A stretch of 5,397 bases of DNA, taken from assembly GCA_002452635.1 (NCBI GenBank), contig DKEU01000119.1, positions 1-5,397 of the forward strand. The letters are read 5' to 3'. Source of the stretch: Desulfovibrionaceae bacterium UBA6814 (GTDB lineage Bacteria; Desulfobacterota; Desulfovibrionia; Desulfovibrionales; Desulfovibrionaceae). The translations under genes and the position numbers were made by a program. Each line of letters begins with the position of its first letter. Within the stretch, counting starts at the first letter, position 1. The notes under the pieces are model-generated. The model saw nothing but the letters and a program-made list of their open reading frames with translations. It ran no database searches and had not been told where the DNA came from. Below, in pieces: positions 4,784 through 5,397 of this stretch.

Positions 4784-5397
4784 GTGGACGAGGCCGGTTT
4801 CGAGTTCGCTGGCGCGCCCGACGTGGACGAGGTGCTGCGCCGCATCGACGAATTGCCCGCCCCGCCGGCCGTGGCCGCCCGGGTGCTCTCCCTGGCCCTG
4901 GAGGACGGGGTCGATTTCCACGCCCTGGCCAAGCTCATCGAGTCCGACCAGTCCTTGACCCTCAAGGTCCTGCGCCAGGCCAACTCCCTGGCCTACGGGT
5001 TGCGCGGCAAGGTGGCCAGCCTGGACCAGGCCCTCACCGTGCTGGGCTTGGCCGCCCTGCGCCAGGTGGTGCTGGGCATCGTGATCCGCGAGCACCTGCT
5101 GGTGGACCCCAAGTCCGGCGACCCCCTGCTCAAGGACCTGTGGCGGCACGCCCTGACCGCCGCGGTGGCGGGCCGGCTCCTGGCCGAGGCCGCCCGGCCG
5201 GAACTGGCCGGCGAGGCCTTTGCCGCGGGCATGGTGCACGACTGCGGCCAACTGGCCCTGCTCTCGGCCCTGGGCCCGGAGTACGAGGACCTGCTGGGGC
5301 GCCGCGCCGCAGGCGAGGGAGCGCTCCTGGACCTGGAGATCGCCCGCCTGGGCCTGGACCACGTGCTGGCCGGCAAGCGCCTGGCCGCCCGCTTCGG
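4784..5397 (+). CDS. HDOD-domain signal transduction protein, N-terminal part (partial)
   Basis: This gene runs off the right edge; 204 residues are visible. HDOD domains are HD-related helical domains found in bacterial signalling proteins, usually without phosphohydrolase activity, and often joined to histidine kinase, GGDEF or EAL modules. The visible part begins with DVDEVLRRIDELPAPPAVAA (residues 13-32), the usual opening of the domain. It continues with LAKLIESDQSLTLKVLRQAN (48-67), ASLDQALTVLGLAALRQVVL (78-97), LWRHALTAAVAGRLLAEA and the HD-like turn AAGMVHDCGQLALL (147-160), and reaches the E-x-x-x-LGLDHVLAGKRLA motif typical of the domain's end. No membrane segment or signal peptide is seen. 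What follows the domain is unknown. In-frame starts at 4763 (ATG) and 4682 (ATG) are possible; GTG 4784 is chosen for its ribosome binding site and because it leaves a short lead-in to the domain. The gene is co-directional with the helicase fusion but separated from it by 179 bases and two hairpins. Confidence 0.88.
   Translation, partial: MDEAGFEFAGAPDVDEVLRRIDELPAPPAVAARVLSLALEDGVDFHALAKLIESDQSLTLKVLRQANSLAYGLRGKVASLDQALTVLGLAALRQVVLGIVIREHLLVDPKSGDPLLKDLWRHALTAAVAGRLLAEAARPELAGEAFAAGMVHDCGQLALLSALGPEYEDLLGRRAAGEGALLDLEIARLGLDHVLAGKRLAARF

Noticed and set aside
4601..5362. A 253-codon minus-strand frame opposite the HDOD gene
   Set aside because: The plus strand reads a clear HDOD domain through the window end. 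The minus frame is a Gln/Gly/Val/His-rich shadow.

Overview
The window is very GC-rich, densely coding DNA. It probably comes from a Desulfovibrio-like member of the Desulfovibrionales (Desulfobacterota). The basis is the overall protein style and the runs of short GC-rich hairpins spaced by GACCCC-type sequence between genes. This is an impression from recall, not a computed assignment.

Layout: (1) Positions 1-409 (+) hold the C-terminal end of a sigma-54-dependent activator with a Fis-type helix-turn-helix. (2) Positions 410-561 are a convergent intergenic region made of five consecutive hairpins. It includes the first copy of a near-perfect 60-base direct repeat. (3) Positions 562-1425 (-) encode a class I SAM-dependent methyltransferase with a good ribosome binding site and a candidate promoter. 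(4) Positions 1426-1649 are a divergent region that carries the second repeat copy, exactly 1019 bases from the first. The methyltransferase gene is therefore bracketed by direct repeats. (5) Positions 1650-4604 (+) encode a 984-residue protein. It is an MrfA/YprA-type superfamily 2 helicase with a cysteine-rich C-terminal (DUF1998/MZB-type) domain, followed by a disordered linker and a DEDDy exonuclease domain of the YprB/MrfB (RNase_H_2) type. (6) Positions 4605-4783 are a structured leader with two strong hairpins. (7) Positions 4784-5397 (+) hold the N-terminal part of an HDOD-domain signalling protein that runs off the window.

The most interesting object is the helicase-exonuclease fusion. 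In Bacillus subtilis, MrfA (helicase) and MrfB (exonuclease) are separate proteins acting together in repair of mitomycin C damage; here both catalytic activities sit in one polypeptide. The linker between them also holds a strong Shine-Dalgarno sequence and an ATG at ideal spacing, just before the nuclease domain. It further holds a QPSLF peptide resembling a beta-clamp binding motif. This suggests that the gene may make both a full-length fusion and a free nuclease, and that the nuclease may be tethered to the sliding clamp. The other genes have no evident functional link to the fusion.
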